A program made the position numbers and the translations under genes. This document shows positions 10,902 to 21,177 of a stretch of DNA of 64,000 nucleotides, in pieces. The stretch spans positions 620,001 through 684,000 of the forward strand of contig JAHQRK010000006.1 of assembly GCA_019828595.1 (NCBI GenBank), written 5' to 3'. The notes below the pieces were generated by a model, which searched no databases, had not been told where the DNA came from, and saw only the letters and a program-made list of their open reading frames with translations. Within the stretch, counting starts at the first letter, position 1; the number at the start of each line of letters is the position of its first letter. The stretch is from Aphanomyces cochlioides (lineage: Eukaryota; Oomycota; Saprolegniomycetes; Saprolegniales; Verrucalvaceae).

Positions 10902-11156
10902 GGGCATTTCTAACTTCGCTTGAAGAGGAGGAATTGTCCGAAAACGGACCCACGTCAAGGTTGACACTCGTTTGAGTGTCGTAAGATCCAACCAACGCAT
11001 CGCCGGAATTCATGAGTCAGTCTCCAACAACACTTCTGTTGGGGACACACCGATAGCTCGAGCGTCTATCCACAAGCGTCCCAAAGAACAAATGGAAATT
11101 TTATGGCCAATCAAACTCACTATATTGTCAGGGATGGACAACCTTTAGAAATGCCC
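10902..11156. mobile_element. Tourist-like MITE, 255 bp, inside the Crypton
   Basis: Perfect 12-bp terminal inverted repeats (GGGCATTTCTAA at 10902-10913 and its complement at 11145-11156) are flanked by TTA on both sides (10899-10901 and 11157-11159), the 3-bp target duplication typical of PIF/Harbinger elements. There is no coding capacity. It sits about 30 bp from the Harbinger element and interrupts the Crypton coding region. Confidence 0.8.
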
Positions 11157-12216
11157 TTAGAACCCAGTTGATTCTACAGTTCCTCTTAGAGCATCTCCAC
11201 CGCGGGGGCAAATTGGATGTATTGTGAATGGAAATCGTAGGAACAGATTGCCTACATTTCGATTTTGACGAATCAAAGTAACTTTTAAATTTAATTGGCT
11301 GAATTTGAATTGATTTTAGATCTCGCTGTGCGCCAAGTTGAAACTTTGCGAGCACCATTCCGGTGAGCAAACACCATGAGCTTGTATCCAGCTCAGACGT
11401 AACGTGAACTATTCTAATGCCGAACGAATCGTTTTTTAAATGAATTTAATACACTATCACGATTGTGTGTCGCGAATATCTGTTTCATGGCAAAGGTATC
11501 AGCATTGCTAGATAGCGTCAAGCACCTTACTCAGGGGGGTTGTTCAATACTGCGCACATGCATAGATATGAAATGCAGTCTGACGACGCAGTTTGCATTA
11601 CCACGGTTTGACTCTGTTCATACTCGTCTCATGGTCTATTCATCACGAGACGAATATGAACAAAGTCAAACAGTGGTTAGATTACTAGTATACACCTACA
11701 ACAAAGGTGGAACTACGGTGTCCTATGTAATGCTTGGTTATTTAGATATTGAGGAATGTTAAGGTCGGAAGCGAGATACGGCAAGTGTCCTTTGTTTGAG
11801 GGTATTAAGACCATGATCGTGTATTCAATTCTTTCTCTCTATATTGAGCTTCAGCTGTCGCCTGAAGCTTCTTGCGACTTCACCTTACATAAGTAGAAAG
11901 TGCACATGCATGCCGTGCCGCTCTTACCGGCTCGTGATCTTTTGTGCACGCTCAAAACACTCGATAGATGACACCAACAACATGATTGGTCAATATAAAG
12001 AGATTTTATAGATGTATGATTGGTCAATGAAACGTAGGAATTTCGGTCCTACAATTTGGCAAAAATTTCTGTCAAAACGAAATTCATACTTTAATCAAGT
12101 TAATATGTGAGGTATTTTTTCGAAAAAAAATGGAAAATATCGGAATATAGTTCCTACGATTCGTCAAAATCTCAAATATAACTCCTACATTATCCGACTT
12201 ATGGGTTTTTTCTATT

Positions 12217-12224
12217 ATCCGGAT
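12217..12224. promoter_or_regulatory. ATCCGGAT octamer inside Harbinger element
   Basis: One of eight copies of this palindrome in the window. It lies about 250 bp upstream of the partner ORF start, in an AT-rich setting (TATTATCCGGATACTCCC). Its significance is unknown. Confidence 0.25.
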
Positions 12225-12469
12225 ACTCCCAAAAAATAATCTCAAAATTTGACCCACCGCAGGGGCAAACCGCCGGGTAAATTACCCAAGGGGTCAAACT
12301 CGGACTATTTTTGACGATTTTGGTCCAACTTCGGGTGTTCGGGCAAAGCCTGTGGCAAAATTTCATAGTTCATGATTGGTAAATATTAATGTCTCGTATC
12401 CAGTAGAATTCCAGGTATAAAGCGGTAGACGCTTACCACGCATTCATTCAAAGCAACTCTTCTCCAGCC

Positions 12470-13220
12470 ATGGCTGAGACAACGAAGGGCAAGGGGCGAG
12501 GCCCCTCGTGGGCTCAAGACAATGGGAAGTTGGTTAAAGTTTCTTAGAAGTCTCGACGAGTAGCAAGATTGGAACTGATCGTCGGAAGGACGACTTCAGT
12601 CAAACCCTTCAAGTGGTGCGAATTAAGCGGACGAAATAGAGCGGTGCCACAAAATGTTCTCGGCCGTCCATAAAGATGCTTTCAAGAATATTGACTGCTG
12701 GGAATTGCTTAAGCATGAGCCCAAATGGCAGGTACTATTTTGTTTAGATTAAATGTAATAAAAATGAAAAGGAAGCAAGAGAAATTGGCATGACAAAGCT
12801 CAACGCAACGAAGTTGGACGACAAACGTGAGAAGAAGCGGCACCTTGAAGATATCTCCGAATCTTTTGAGACGTCGAAGTCAAGCGAAAGGCCAGAGGGC
12901 AGAAAATCAGCGAAGATAACGGCTAAACAAGAAGATTTGTTGGCCCAGTCCATTGCAGCTCAAAAATCAATGGTGCAAGTATGGCTTTCATTGTGTACGT
13001 CCAAGTTAACACTCTATAGGCAGCGAACCAAAGAAATATTCTCTTGGAGCGGCAGCTGGAGCTAAATGCTCTACGTGCACAAAACAGTACAAAAAAGCTC
13101 GAGATCGCAGACCGACAGTCACTTATGGAGCTTATTCGTGACTCTGACGACCCGACTGCACTCGAGCTTCGACGTAGATTAGCCAATGCTGCTTTGGATA
13201 AACTAAAACAGTCTGAATAG
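12470..13220 (+). pseudogene. Harbinger Myb/SANT-type partner gene, broken
   Basis: It starts at an ATG near 12470 giving a Lys/Arg/Gly-rich start (TTKGKGRGPSWAQDNGKLV) that resembles the beginning of Myb-like partner proteins of PIF/Harbinger elements. Stops follow, then an acidic/basic helical segment in another frame (12790-12975, LNATKLDDKREKKRHLED). The C-terminal coiled coil, LERQLELNALRAQN to ALDKLKQSE, ends near 13220 in a third frame. Short introns could account for part of the frame changes, but the in-frame stops near 12544 and 12670 argue for decay. Such partners help import or target the transposase. Confidence 0.55.
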
Positions 13221-13288
13221 ATGCACAGAAACGAAACTGTAATTTGTATTACATCTTATTTCAACTTCCTCTTTTCTTCCAACAGTGC

Positions 13289-14347
13289 TCAAAAAAGATC
13301 TGCTTGGAGTTGACGGTGCACTTCTGCATCTCGGGCACCGGCCAGTCTTTGGATTACAGCATTGATAGATTGATCGACATTTGCGGGTGCTTCTTCAACA
13401 CGTTGTAGGGATGTTGGCGACGATGGTATGTCGAATTCTGTGTTCAGTACAAGTTCGTAGCTGTCTTGCTCATCCTCCACGATCATGTTGTGCAGGATCA
13501 CACAAGCTTTCATAATACTAGACACCCGTTCACGGCTCCACGACCTTGCAGGATTTTTTACGATTGCAAAACGAGCATGGAGAACTCCAAATCCCCGTTC
13601 TACATCCTTGCGCAGAGCTTCTTGCTGCTTGGTGAACCATCGACGCGCTTCTGACTGGGGATGTGATATACCTTTCACAAATACCGCCCACTGGGGGTAT
13701 ATTCCATCCACTAGCCAGTATGGGAGCTTGTAGGTTTTCCCATTCACGACATACTCGATGATAGGAGCTGCACCGTTTACTATGTCATGAAGCTAGGATT
13801 TATGTCACAAGAGCTCATCCAATACTGACTCACAAGTGTTGAGCGCTCAACTACATTGATATCGTTTAGTGAGCCAGGAATTCCAAAGTTGTACGACCAA
13901 AAATGCAAATCATGAGACACAACAGCCTCGAGTGATATACTTGTGCCTTTGTTTCCCTATTTACTGAATGACATGGCCGTATAAACGAGAACCTACCCGA
14001 TATTGTCCATGCCATGCTTTTGGGCAATTCTTCCACTTCCAGTTATAGCAATCTACGGACCCAAGCATTCCTGGAAACCCTCGCCAGTATAGATTTACCA
14101 GATAGAGTCAACGAGCACCACCCTCACAGTCCCGGTCGATGTTCTGCGCACGACCAGGACGTGAACCACCATGAGTCTTCTTGCGACGGAACACATCCAG
14201 CCAGGTCTGTATGTCGAGAGGGCGAAACATGTCTACGGGCCCGTCTTCCCAAGCTTCTTCGCCGTCGTCACTCTCACTGTCTTCGCTGGACGACATGGAC
14301 ATACCAAACAGCAAACTGAATACCTCAGTGTGCGGTGGAGCAAACAT
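13289..14347 (-). pseudogene. PIF/Harbinger DDE transposase, degenerate
   Basis: Read on the minus strand, it starts at 14347 with an acidic N terminus (MSSSEDSESDDGEEAWEDG). The block GSVDCYNWKWKNCP (first Asp, near 14040-14080) follows, then NGKTYKLPYWLVDGIYPQW (second Asp, near 13700-13745) and KDVERGFGVLHARFAIV (catalytic Glu, near 13560-13610). These are the DDE motifs of the plant-transposon/ALP1-like family. Most of the region between the N terminus and the first Asp is missing compared with the usual length, and stops occur near 13800-13990. The last 152 codons (13289-13747) are open. It converges with the Myb-type partner, as is normal for this superfamily. Confidence 0.75.
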
Positions 14348-14442
14348 GAATTCCTCTCAGGTATTTGAAATATTATCCGGTAAAATCCGGAAGATAGAGG
14401 AAATACCCAAGAAAAAATGCCCCCGCGGTGGAGATGCTCTTA

Positions 14443-15717
14443 GTCTAGTACTTCTAGTATTTACTCGGGACACCCAACACAGTAATTCCTCAAATCTTAC
14501 CTTTGGTGAAAATGCAAAAGATCGATTTTCTGCTTGGCTGTCGAAGACGTGCTTGCGGCATCGCGATGAAATGCTTAATCTACGAATATCAGCGGATGAA
14601 ATTGGCACCCATTCATTTAGAAAAGGCGCAGTGAGCAGCCTCTCCAACAACCCTGGTGGTCCAGCCCATGCGTCGGTGTGTCTACGAGCTGGATGGTCGC
14701 TCGGGCCAGTTCAAGGCCGATACATCTTCTCTGGACCAGGCGGTGACCAGTTTGTTGGCCGAGCAGCAGCAGGCTTGAGTGTGTTTATCCTGTAATCTAA
14801 TTACATGCTAGGATTGAATGTCTACACTAAAGATTTTGCAAGTCTTCCACCCCATTTTGTGGGACAAGTTCTCAACTTACATGAATGGGAGACGATTTTG
14901 CCTGGCTATATGGACTACTATCCCTCCTTGTTTCGTACTGCAATACCCTTCATGCTAGCATCATTGGTTTGACATCAAAATTGGCTGCGAGATACACTGG
15001 ACGAAAACCACCCTTTGTTTTTTCTCCTGTATGGATATGTGGATTTCTACCACAGCTTATTCAACGGGTGGAAGTTGGCTATTTGTCTAATGAGAAGACA
15101 AAAATGAAAGCCACTGGAATTCCTCCCCATGTTATTATATCTGACCAAATCAGTACGCTTCAGCGACAAATGCGGGAAATCCTTTCAAGTATCAATGACA
15201 TGCTATCGTCCATCGCTGATGTTGTGTTGTCTCGACTTAGGAACGTCAAAACTTTCGAGCCCTCTGATGGCTTAGCTCCATCAATAATCGACCAGCTATG
15301 CTCGAAAATTGTTCGTGAGCTCCAAAAATTGAACAACAAAATGTCGATAATTCTGCCTCTCGCTCGAGTGAGCTACATCCAAGTTTGCCAGAAGTCAATC
15401 CTCCATGGTGGTCGAAAGAAATCGAATCTCAAATTGCAAATGTATCTTGCCCTAGAGTCAAATTGTTTGATATGTGGAATCTATGGTGGGGTGGTTTACC
15501 CGCCCAAAGCTGCCACCACTCCGACTGCGGTCGGCGAAAGACTTCTCTCGTTCGGTCGACCGTGTGAGCTATTCAAAGCTTTCAAAAGTCATGAAAACTG
15601 TGACGTGTGTCGACCGTCTCGCAAACGACTTGAACATTGGGACGAAGAAAGAGCGGAAGTTGGACGAAATGATGCACTCTACGCTGTATGCACTTATTGT
15701 GAAGCATGAGGGCCATC
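14443..15717 (+). pseudogene. Crypton tyrosine recombinase, 3' half with GCR1_C-like end
   Basis: The catalytic end of the recombinase runs to 14795: FGENAKDRFSAWLSKTC, then EIGTHSFRKGAV (the H-x-x-R box), then LRAGWSLGPVQGRYI (the Trp/His position and the nucleophile Tyr) and GDQFVGRAAAGL. Frame changes near 14780 and 14975 follow, then a helix-rich region (about 15110-15345, LQRQMREILSSINDML). The C terminus reads PPWWSKEIESQ and LFDMWNLWWGG (15385-15495), then in the next frame PLRLRSAKDFSRSVDRVSY and SKLSKVM (about 15511-15590). This motif order matches the family domain of the host-like genes in this window. The element is dead: at least three frame breaks and a stop near 14978. Confidence 0.75.
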
Positions 15718-16454
15718 GAAACTAACCATAATCAACGTTGTGTCTATATTCAGTCGTCCATGTCTTCATGCCATGCCCGCAACCTTCGATCAGAGTCAAA
15801 ATGCAAGAGGAACAAAATGATTTACCTCTTAAACTTAATATCATATATTGAGGGTTTCACGAGGATTTCACAAACCCCTCTATATCTGTAAATAGTCAAT
15901 TATAATGCTGAAAAACGCAATTTGATTAAATTTAATTACGAAATGGGGTGGTACACCGCACTTCGAAAACAGATTGAAGTCATGCATGCGACAGAAATAG
16001 AGTCAGCAGTTATGGTACTTACAAAAAAGCCTCAATTCCAACAGTGCGACGAATCATAGCAGTGCGACTCGCACCAATTCTTTCTTGGCAACGTTCCATG
16101 TATCTGCGGCAGCGATCATAGTACGATCCTCAGTCAAGGAGTGTAGTGTAAGCTGCGATCTTCAGTACAAATAGGATGCACACTCAGGTGGAAGTTTGTC
16201 AACGCCATAAATGGATGTACTCGGATGCCAGCGTACAGTGTACTCATGAGAATTGAAATCGGCCACCGGCGTTCGAGTGTAATTTGCGTTTTTCAGCCTT
16301 ACCATACTGACTATTCAACATTCTTTCGAATTTTTTTCAGTTTAACGCTTGCACTCCCCCCAACCGAGGGCATGAAGCATCCAGATATTTGAAAATCCAG
16401 AAAGCTCGTGGGTCCATAGGCATTTTACAGGCCGAATAGCATGTAGTGGATGAG

Positions 16455-16691
16455 TCATTTGGACAGTGAGACGTACCAGTATGTAGAACCTTTAGCGGTG
16501 ACGCCTTGGTACTCGTGGTTCAGAGTATGATTATGGGTCAGATCCATCGACGAAATACATATAGATTTGTTAACGTGAACCACCACTTGCCCGTAGAAGC
16601 AACACTTATCAGTTTTGCAAACCCATGATCGACTTTTATGTTCGATCCACAAGCTTGAGACTGAATCCATTTGTAAAGCTAAATAGTCCAT
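16455..16691 (-). pseudogene. FLYWCH-like zinc-finger fragment (possible MULE relic)
   Basis: A 78-codon minus-strand frame reads SRSWVCKTDKC then VVVHVN and LTHNHTLNHE. The pattern W-x-C-x4-C, then a gap, then H-N-H resembles FLYWCH/WRKY-GCM1-type zinc fingers, which are common at the N terminus of Mutator-like transposases. No transposase core is visible nearby, so this is a fragment at best. A chance open frame remains possible. Confidence 0.4.
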
Positions 16692-16720
16692 GCATTAGCG
16701 TAGATAAACTAGAGAGCTGA

Positions 16721-16916
16721 GGATGTTCGAGGTTTTACGTTAACCACGTCTGTGAAGATAAGAGCATGGCTCATACTTCAAAACCCTGACCAAAGTTGAC
16801 AAGATGTTACAAGGACACACACATGTTACAAGGATGTTTGAGGTTTTACGTTAACCACGTCTGTGAAGATAAGAGCATGGCTCATACTTCAAAACCCTGA
16901 CCAAAGTTGACAAGAT
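16721..16916. repeat. Tandem duplication, 85-bp unit, 111-bp period
   Basis: Unit 1 (16721-16805) and unit 2 (16832-16916) differ at one base (GTTCGAGG versus GTTTGAGG). The 26-bp spacer contains GTTACAAGGA-like sequence and two ACATGTTACA-type words. The near-identity implies a recent duplication. No coding content. Confidence 0.85.
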
Positions 16917-18239
16917 TAAACATTTCCACAATGTTGAAGTTGGAATACAAATGGATGAAGGGCTAGCGGACTATTACCTTAGTGCTACTCATTGCGACAT
17001 AGATAGTTCAATTTCTGACTTCTGAAAACCCATTCTCCGACTGATTTTCACGATCCTCGAAGAACAAGAAGCAAGGAAATCAAGAATCTTGTAAATTGAA
17101 CCTGTGGAATTGATATATCTTCGTCAGCCGCAAGTGGTACCCGTGTGCGCTCTTTGTGGTCGCTTTGAAGTCTCGTTTAATAAACTGAACGATGACTTTG
17201 AAAAGGTCAAAACTGCGATTCCTGGAACATTTACTAAAGTGAAGTCATAGGTGACTATTTCATCAAACTTTCTTTGTCTCTATCAGTGCGAGCGTGGTGA
17301 AGTACTGCCACACAGTCATTGCTTTGGATGATAGACAAAATTGTTTCTATTCGAACTTACTTCGTTGGAGAACACTTGAAGGGATAGATTGGAACACTTC
17401 TTACAAAGAACCCCAACAACTCGATATTAATATTAGGTTTCTTGAAATATTCTTTAGCTGACTCTTGTTGGCTCATAAAGCGATAAAAAACCTGGAGTAT
17501 CGCAAAAAAATTAGTCGAGATATCCGACAGAGTAAAAGGTAAATTTGTTCGTACTGCTAAATATGGATGGTGTGATCAGGTGTGATTATTCATGCAAGCC
17601 AGTTCTACCAAATTGTGCCCATAGATAATGTTTACGTCATATTGCTGCCTACATTTCAAGCACAAGTGGTATTTGCTTATGGGTCATGATATTTGTTTAT
17701 GGGTCATCTGATGTAGTTCAACTCAATACACAATGCATATGCTAGAAAATGTGAATGATAAAAGGTACAACAGCACCCCCCTCTCATGATTCACTATTAG
17801 GAAAAACTGTCCTCATGGCCATCCACCGGGATCACTGCCTTTGTCAAGAAAGCTTTAGATAAAGATAAAATATTGTGGAAGAAAACTAAAGAAAATAGCA
17901 TATGAATGACATTCCTTACGGTATGTACTCGTAGATACATCAATGCAAGCCTAATGAAACCTTTTCAGCAATGTAACGATCATTTGCTCCAAATCGGAGT
18001 TGTTTTTCATATTTCTGTAGTTTTAGTAGGTGTTTCTAAACCACTTGGTTAGCTTTGCCCAGTATAGTACAAGTCATTGAAACTCAAACACATCAAAAAC
18101 GAAAAAATATCCGCAATAAAATAGCAGTGAAGAATTGATTAAAAAATATAATTGTGTATTTCAGCCAACAAAATTGGTCCACACCGAATACTTTGATTTG
18201 TTGACGTCGTATACAGGGAACGACAGTTAACAAGGCCTA

Positions 18240-18824
18240 GGAGATGCGGGAATTCACGACTTTTAATAAAATTATTAATAATTTAAAAAAAATATTCCCA
18301 AAATTTAAAAAACGTTTCTTCAAGATTCTTTTAGAGGATTCTTTTAGGATTATATAATCTAAAAAGAAACTTGCAAAACGACCTAAAAAAACCCACACTT
18401 CCCATACGATTCAAAGCTTGATATTTTAGAACAAGGTACTTAGGAACACTTCATGAGGATGTCAGTCGAGAAACATCAACTTTTGTTATGTCTTGTTTGG
18501 TTTTTTCAACGTCGAAGTCGGAGTTTTTAGAAGTTTCTTTTCACTTTACATTAAAAAAACCACATTCAAACCATTTCAATCCTGGATTTCATTGTTCTCA
18601 GCTGTAGACTGTACTTATAGCTATAAGTTTCAACGAAAAGTAATCGCAATGGGAAATGTCTTGGTTAGTTTTTTTAAGCAACAAGTCAGACATTTTGGAA
18701 CTTTTAGAAACTTTTGTAAATGTTGTATACACCAACAATCATGTAATTTAAAAAAGTTTGAGCAATATTCTTTTTTTTTAAATAATGAAGTATTTTTTTA
18801 AATTGTTGATTTCCCGCATCTCCC
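18240..18824. mobile_element. MITE nested in the mariner 5' end
   Basis: Inverted ends GGAGATGCGGGAA (18240-18252) and TTCCCGCATCTCC (18811-18823), each next to TA (18238-18239 and 18825-18826), suggest a TA-target, mariner-type non-autonomous element. The interior is very AT-rich, and its 102-codon open frame is low-complexity with no domain. It inserted 2 bp inside the end of the mariner left TIR. Confidence 0.65.
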
Positions 18825-19195
18825 TACCGAAGTTTTTGTAAATGTCCACCTCTTCAATATCTCCATTTCAGCCAATCAAAAATTTTAAAAAGAAGATATG
18901 CTTTTGATTGGTAGAATTTTCCACACCATTTTTATTTTAATACTACTCTGTTCCTAAATGATGCGGCACGTGTGGTCTAATTGGCGGGATTTTTCTAAAT
19001 TTCACATTCAGTAGAATCTGATTGGTTAAGTGAATAGAACGTTTTTCGCTTGTTGATTGGATACCTTAAGAGCGAAACTTCGTTCAGTGGTTGTGGAGAA
19101 AATCGACTCCAGAGTTGCTGAGTGGTCACAAGCAAACACAAAACCCTCAGGTAAAACCTCATTTTCACTTATCACAACCCTTACCAACGATACTG

Positions 19196-20676
19196 ATGTC
19201 AGCGCAAGAAAAGAACAACTCCCCGTGCGTGCTCTCACGGCTTGACAACCCCCAAGTCATCACGAAGCGGCGTCCAAATCTGCGTGACAGCGAGCGTCGG
19301 GCGATTTTTGAGTGCTTGCTCGACTTTAGCACAAATGGCGCGCTGCCTCAAGGCTCAATTGCAGCGCTGGCTGCACAGTACGACGTGACTGTGACACAAT
19401 TGCGAGAATTTGGCGGCGTGGCATGCAAACGCGAAAACAAGGCGACGGCGCGGCCGACATGTCGGCAAGAATCAAAGGTATAAAATTTGAGAGACTTATT
19501 TCACAAGACTTGAAAATATAATATTTAACAGTTTTACTTATCTAGGAAATTCGGGAAGAAAATCTAAACGAAATTGCGCGTACATCGAGTCTGCTATCCG
19601 TCAAGTGACGCACGAACAACGCCAACCATGCGCTCACTTGCATTGAACACAGGCATTCCGATGACCACATTACAGCGCTTCAAGCAAACAGAGAAACGTT
19701 TCAGCTTGAAGTCCAACTGGCTTAAACCTAGTTTAACCAACGACAACATGAAGATTCGTCTCGACTTCGCGCTTTCCTTCCTTCGCCCTGGTCCACGCGG
19801 TACCCACGTCTTTTGTGGTATGTACAATATGGCCACGTGGACGAGAAATGGTACTTTCGAACTAAGAACAAAAACACATACTACGTGTTTGATGACGAAA
19901 TCATGGCCAAACGATCTGCCAAGTCCAAGGCCCACATCACGAAGGTCATGTTCCTAGTTGCCGTCGCACGCCCCCGCTATGACTATGCGGCGAAGAAGAT
20001 TTTCGACGGCAAACTAGGAGTATGGCCATTCGTGATGCAAGAAGAGGCCTAACGTGGAAGCAAGAATCGACCTAAGGGAACGCTGCAAACCAAGCCTGTG
20101 AATGTGGACGGCGATGTCTACCAAGAAAAAATGGTAAAAAATGTAATTCCTACGATTTTAAACAAAATGCCAAAGGCACAACTCTAGCAAGGCGTTTGTA
20201 TTCAACAAGACAGCGCCAGCCCCCACAAAAAAATTACGTCAAGTTTCGTGTCATCGCACTTGGACACGAATGGCTTTTCAATTGAAGTCAAGAATCAGCC
20301 TCCAAATAGTCCAGACTACAATGTTTTAGATTTAGGATTTTTAATGCTATTCAAAGTTTGCAGCATCGAAAATCAACTCGAACAATCGATGAGATGATTG
20401 ATGCTGTACTTTCTGCGTTTTCTGAGCTTCCAGTGTACACACTGTCGAAGGCGTTTTTGACACTTCAAAAGGTTATGGAGCAATCAATTTCAAAGGGTCG
20501 AAGCAACTCTTACAAGCTGCCACACATGAAGAAAGATAAAACTATCCAAGACTTTACGTCGCTCAATCTTGTCTACAATGATGATTGTTATGAGAACTCT
20601 TTGGCTGCTATGGCTACACGAATTGACCAAAAAAGACGACTTGAAGATTCAATCCAAATACGATTTTCCTTATAAA
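19196..20676 (+). pseudogene. Mariner-like transposase, frameshifted
   Basis: The N-terminal helix-turn-helix region (RRPNLRDSERRAIFE, then GSIAALAAQYDVT) breaks frame near 19400. The catalytic parts lie in later frames: GHVDEKWYFRTKNK (first Asp, near 19830-19870), GVCIQQDSASPH (second Asp, near 20190-20225) and QPPNSPDYNVLDLGF (third Asp, near 20295-20340). The pattern fits a mariner-type triad. Several stops and shifts leave no continuous frame. CCAAT boxes (GATTGGTT, TTGATTGG) just upstream near 19020-19060 probably belong to its promoter. Confidence 0.7.
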
Positions 20677-21177
20677 AGTATATAGAGTTCACGTGCGATA
20701 ATACATTTGTGCCCAACATAGAAAATCAGAGTAAGCATACAAACACCAAGACACTCAACAAAGCACATAAGCATACTAGAACCAATATAATTTTTTTCAA
20801 AAATCAGTATGCCACAATCTTTTCGGAACTGAATAGTAGTTGTCTTTGTAATTTAATAACCTGAAAGAAAACATATTCTATACAAACTAGTAAATATCTA
20901 TTGTTGAAAGGAATCTATAATTAAATAAGCTGTATAATAATATTATTTTTTCTTAACACAAATACATTATATTTACTGAGTAGTGAGTGGCTAAAATAGA
21001 TACACGTATTTCGAAGTACTAAAGCCAACCAAAATTATGCATTTCGAAGTACCACCTGGGCCTTGTTGACCTGTCGTTCCCTGTAAACATGCAATCGGAT
21101 TTGCTAAAAATTACAATATTTTCTTCAGCGATTGGCTAGTTCAAATGTATGACATCTGAAATTCAAATCATTCAAAA

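Larger units (their letters stand above)
11189..14439. mobile_element. PIF/Harbinger element, 3251 bp, nested in the Crypton
   Basis: Perfect 22-bp terminal inverted repeats at 11189-11210 (begins GAGCATCTCCACCG) and 14418-14439, flanked by TTA target duplications at 11186-11188 and 14440-14442. It contains two convergent broken genes: a Myb-type partner (+, 12470-13220) and a DDE transposase (-, 13289-14347). The first 1.2 kb is non-coding, with AT-rich stretches and an internal copy of the TIR core near 12254. The Crypton frame resumes directly at the right target duplication. Confidence 0.88.
15718..18213. other. Gene-poor region with tandem duplication and zinc-finger relic
   Basis: AT-rich, with no complete gene. 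It contains a possible FLYWCH-type relic (16455-16691) and a tandem duplication (16721-16916). Otherwise I see only short open frames without domains. The mariner TIR begins at 18214. Confidence 0.55.
18214..21083. mobile_element. Mariner-like element with TIRs and TA target
   Basis: Left TIR 18214-18237 begins CAGGGAACGACAG and ends CAACAAGGCC or similar; the right TIR (about 21059-21083) is its inverted copy with one mismatch and one indel. TA dinucleotides flank both ends (18212-18213 and 21084-21085), as expected for the Tc1/mariner superfamily. It contains a broken transposase (19196-20676) and, directly beside the left TIR, a 585-bp nested MITE. About 380 bp between transposase and right TIR is AT-rich and non-coding. 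Confidence 0.8.

Noticed and set aside
14181..14795. A single 204-codon gene at 14181-14795
   Set aside because: The frame runs from inside the Harbinger element across its right TIR into the Crypton, so it is a chimera of two elements and not a gene.
18493..18801. 102-codon ORF in the nested MITE
   Set aside because: Low-complexity, AT-driven composition, no domain, and it lies between the inverted ends of a non-autonomous element.
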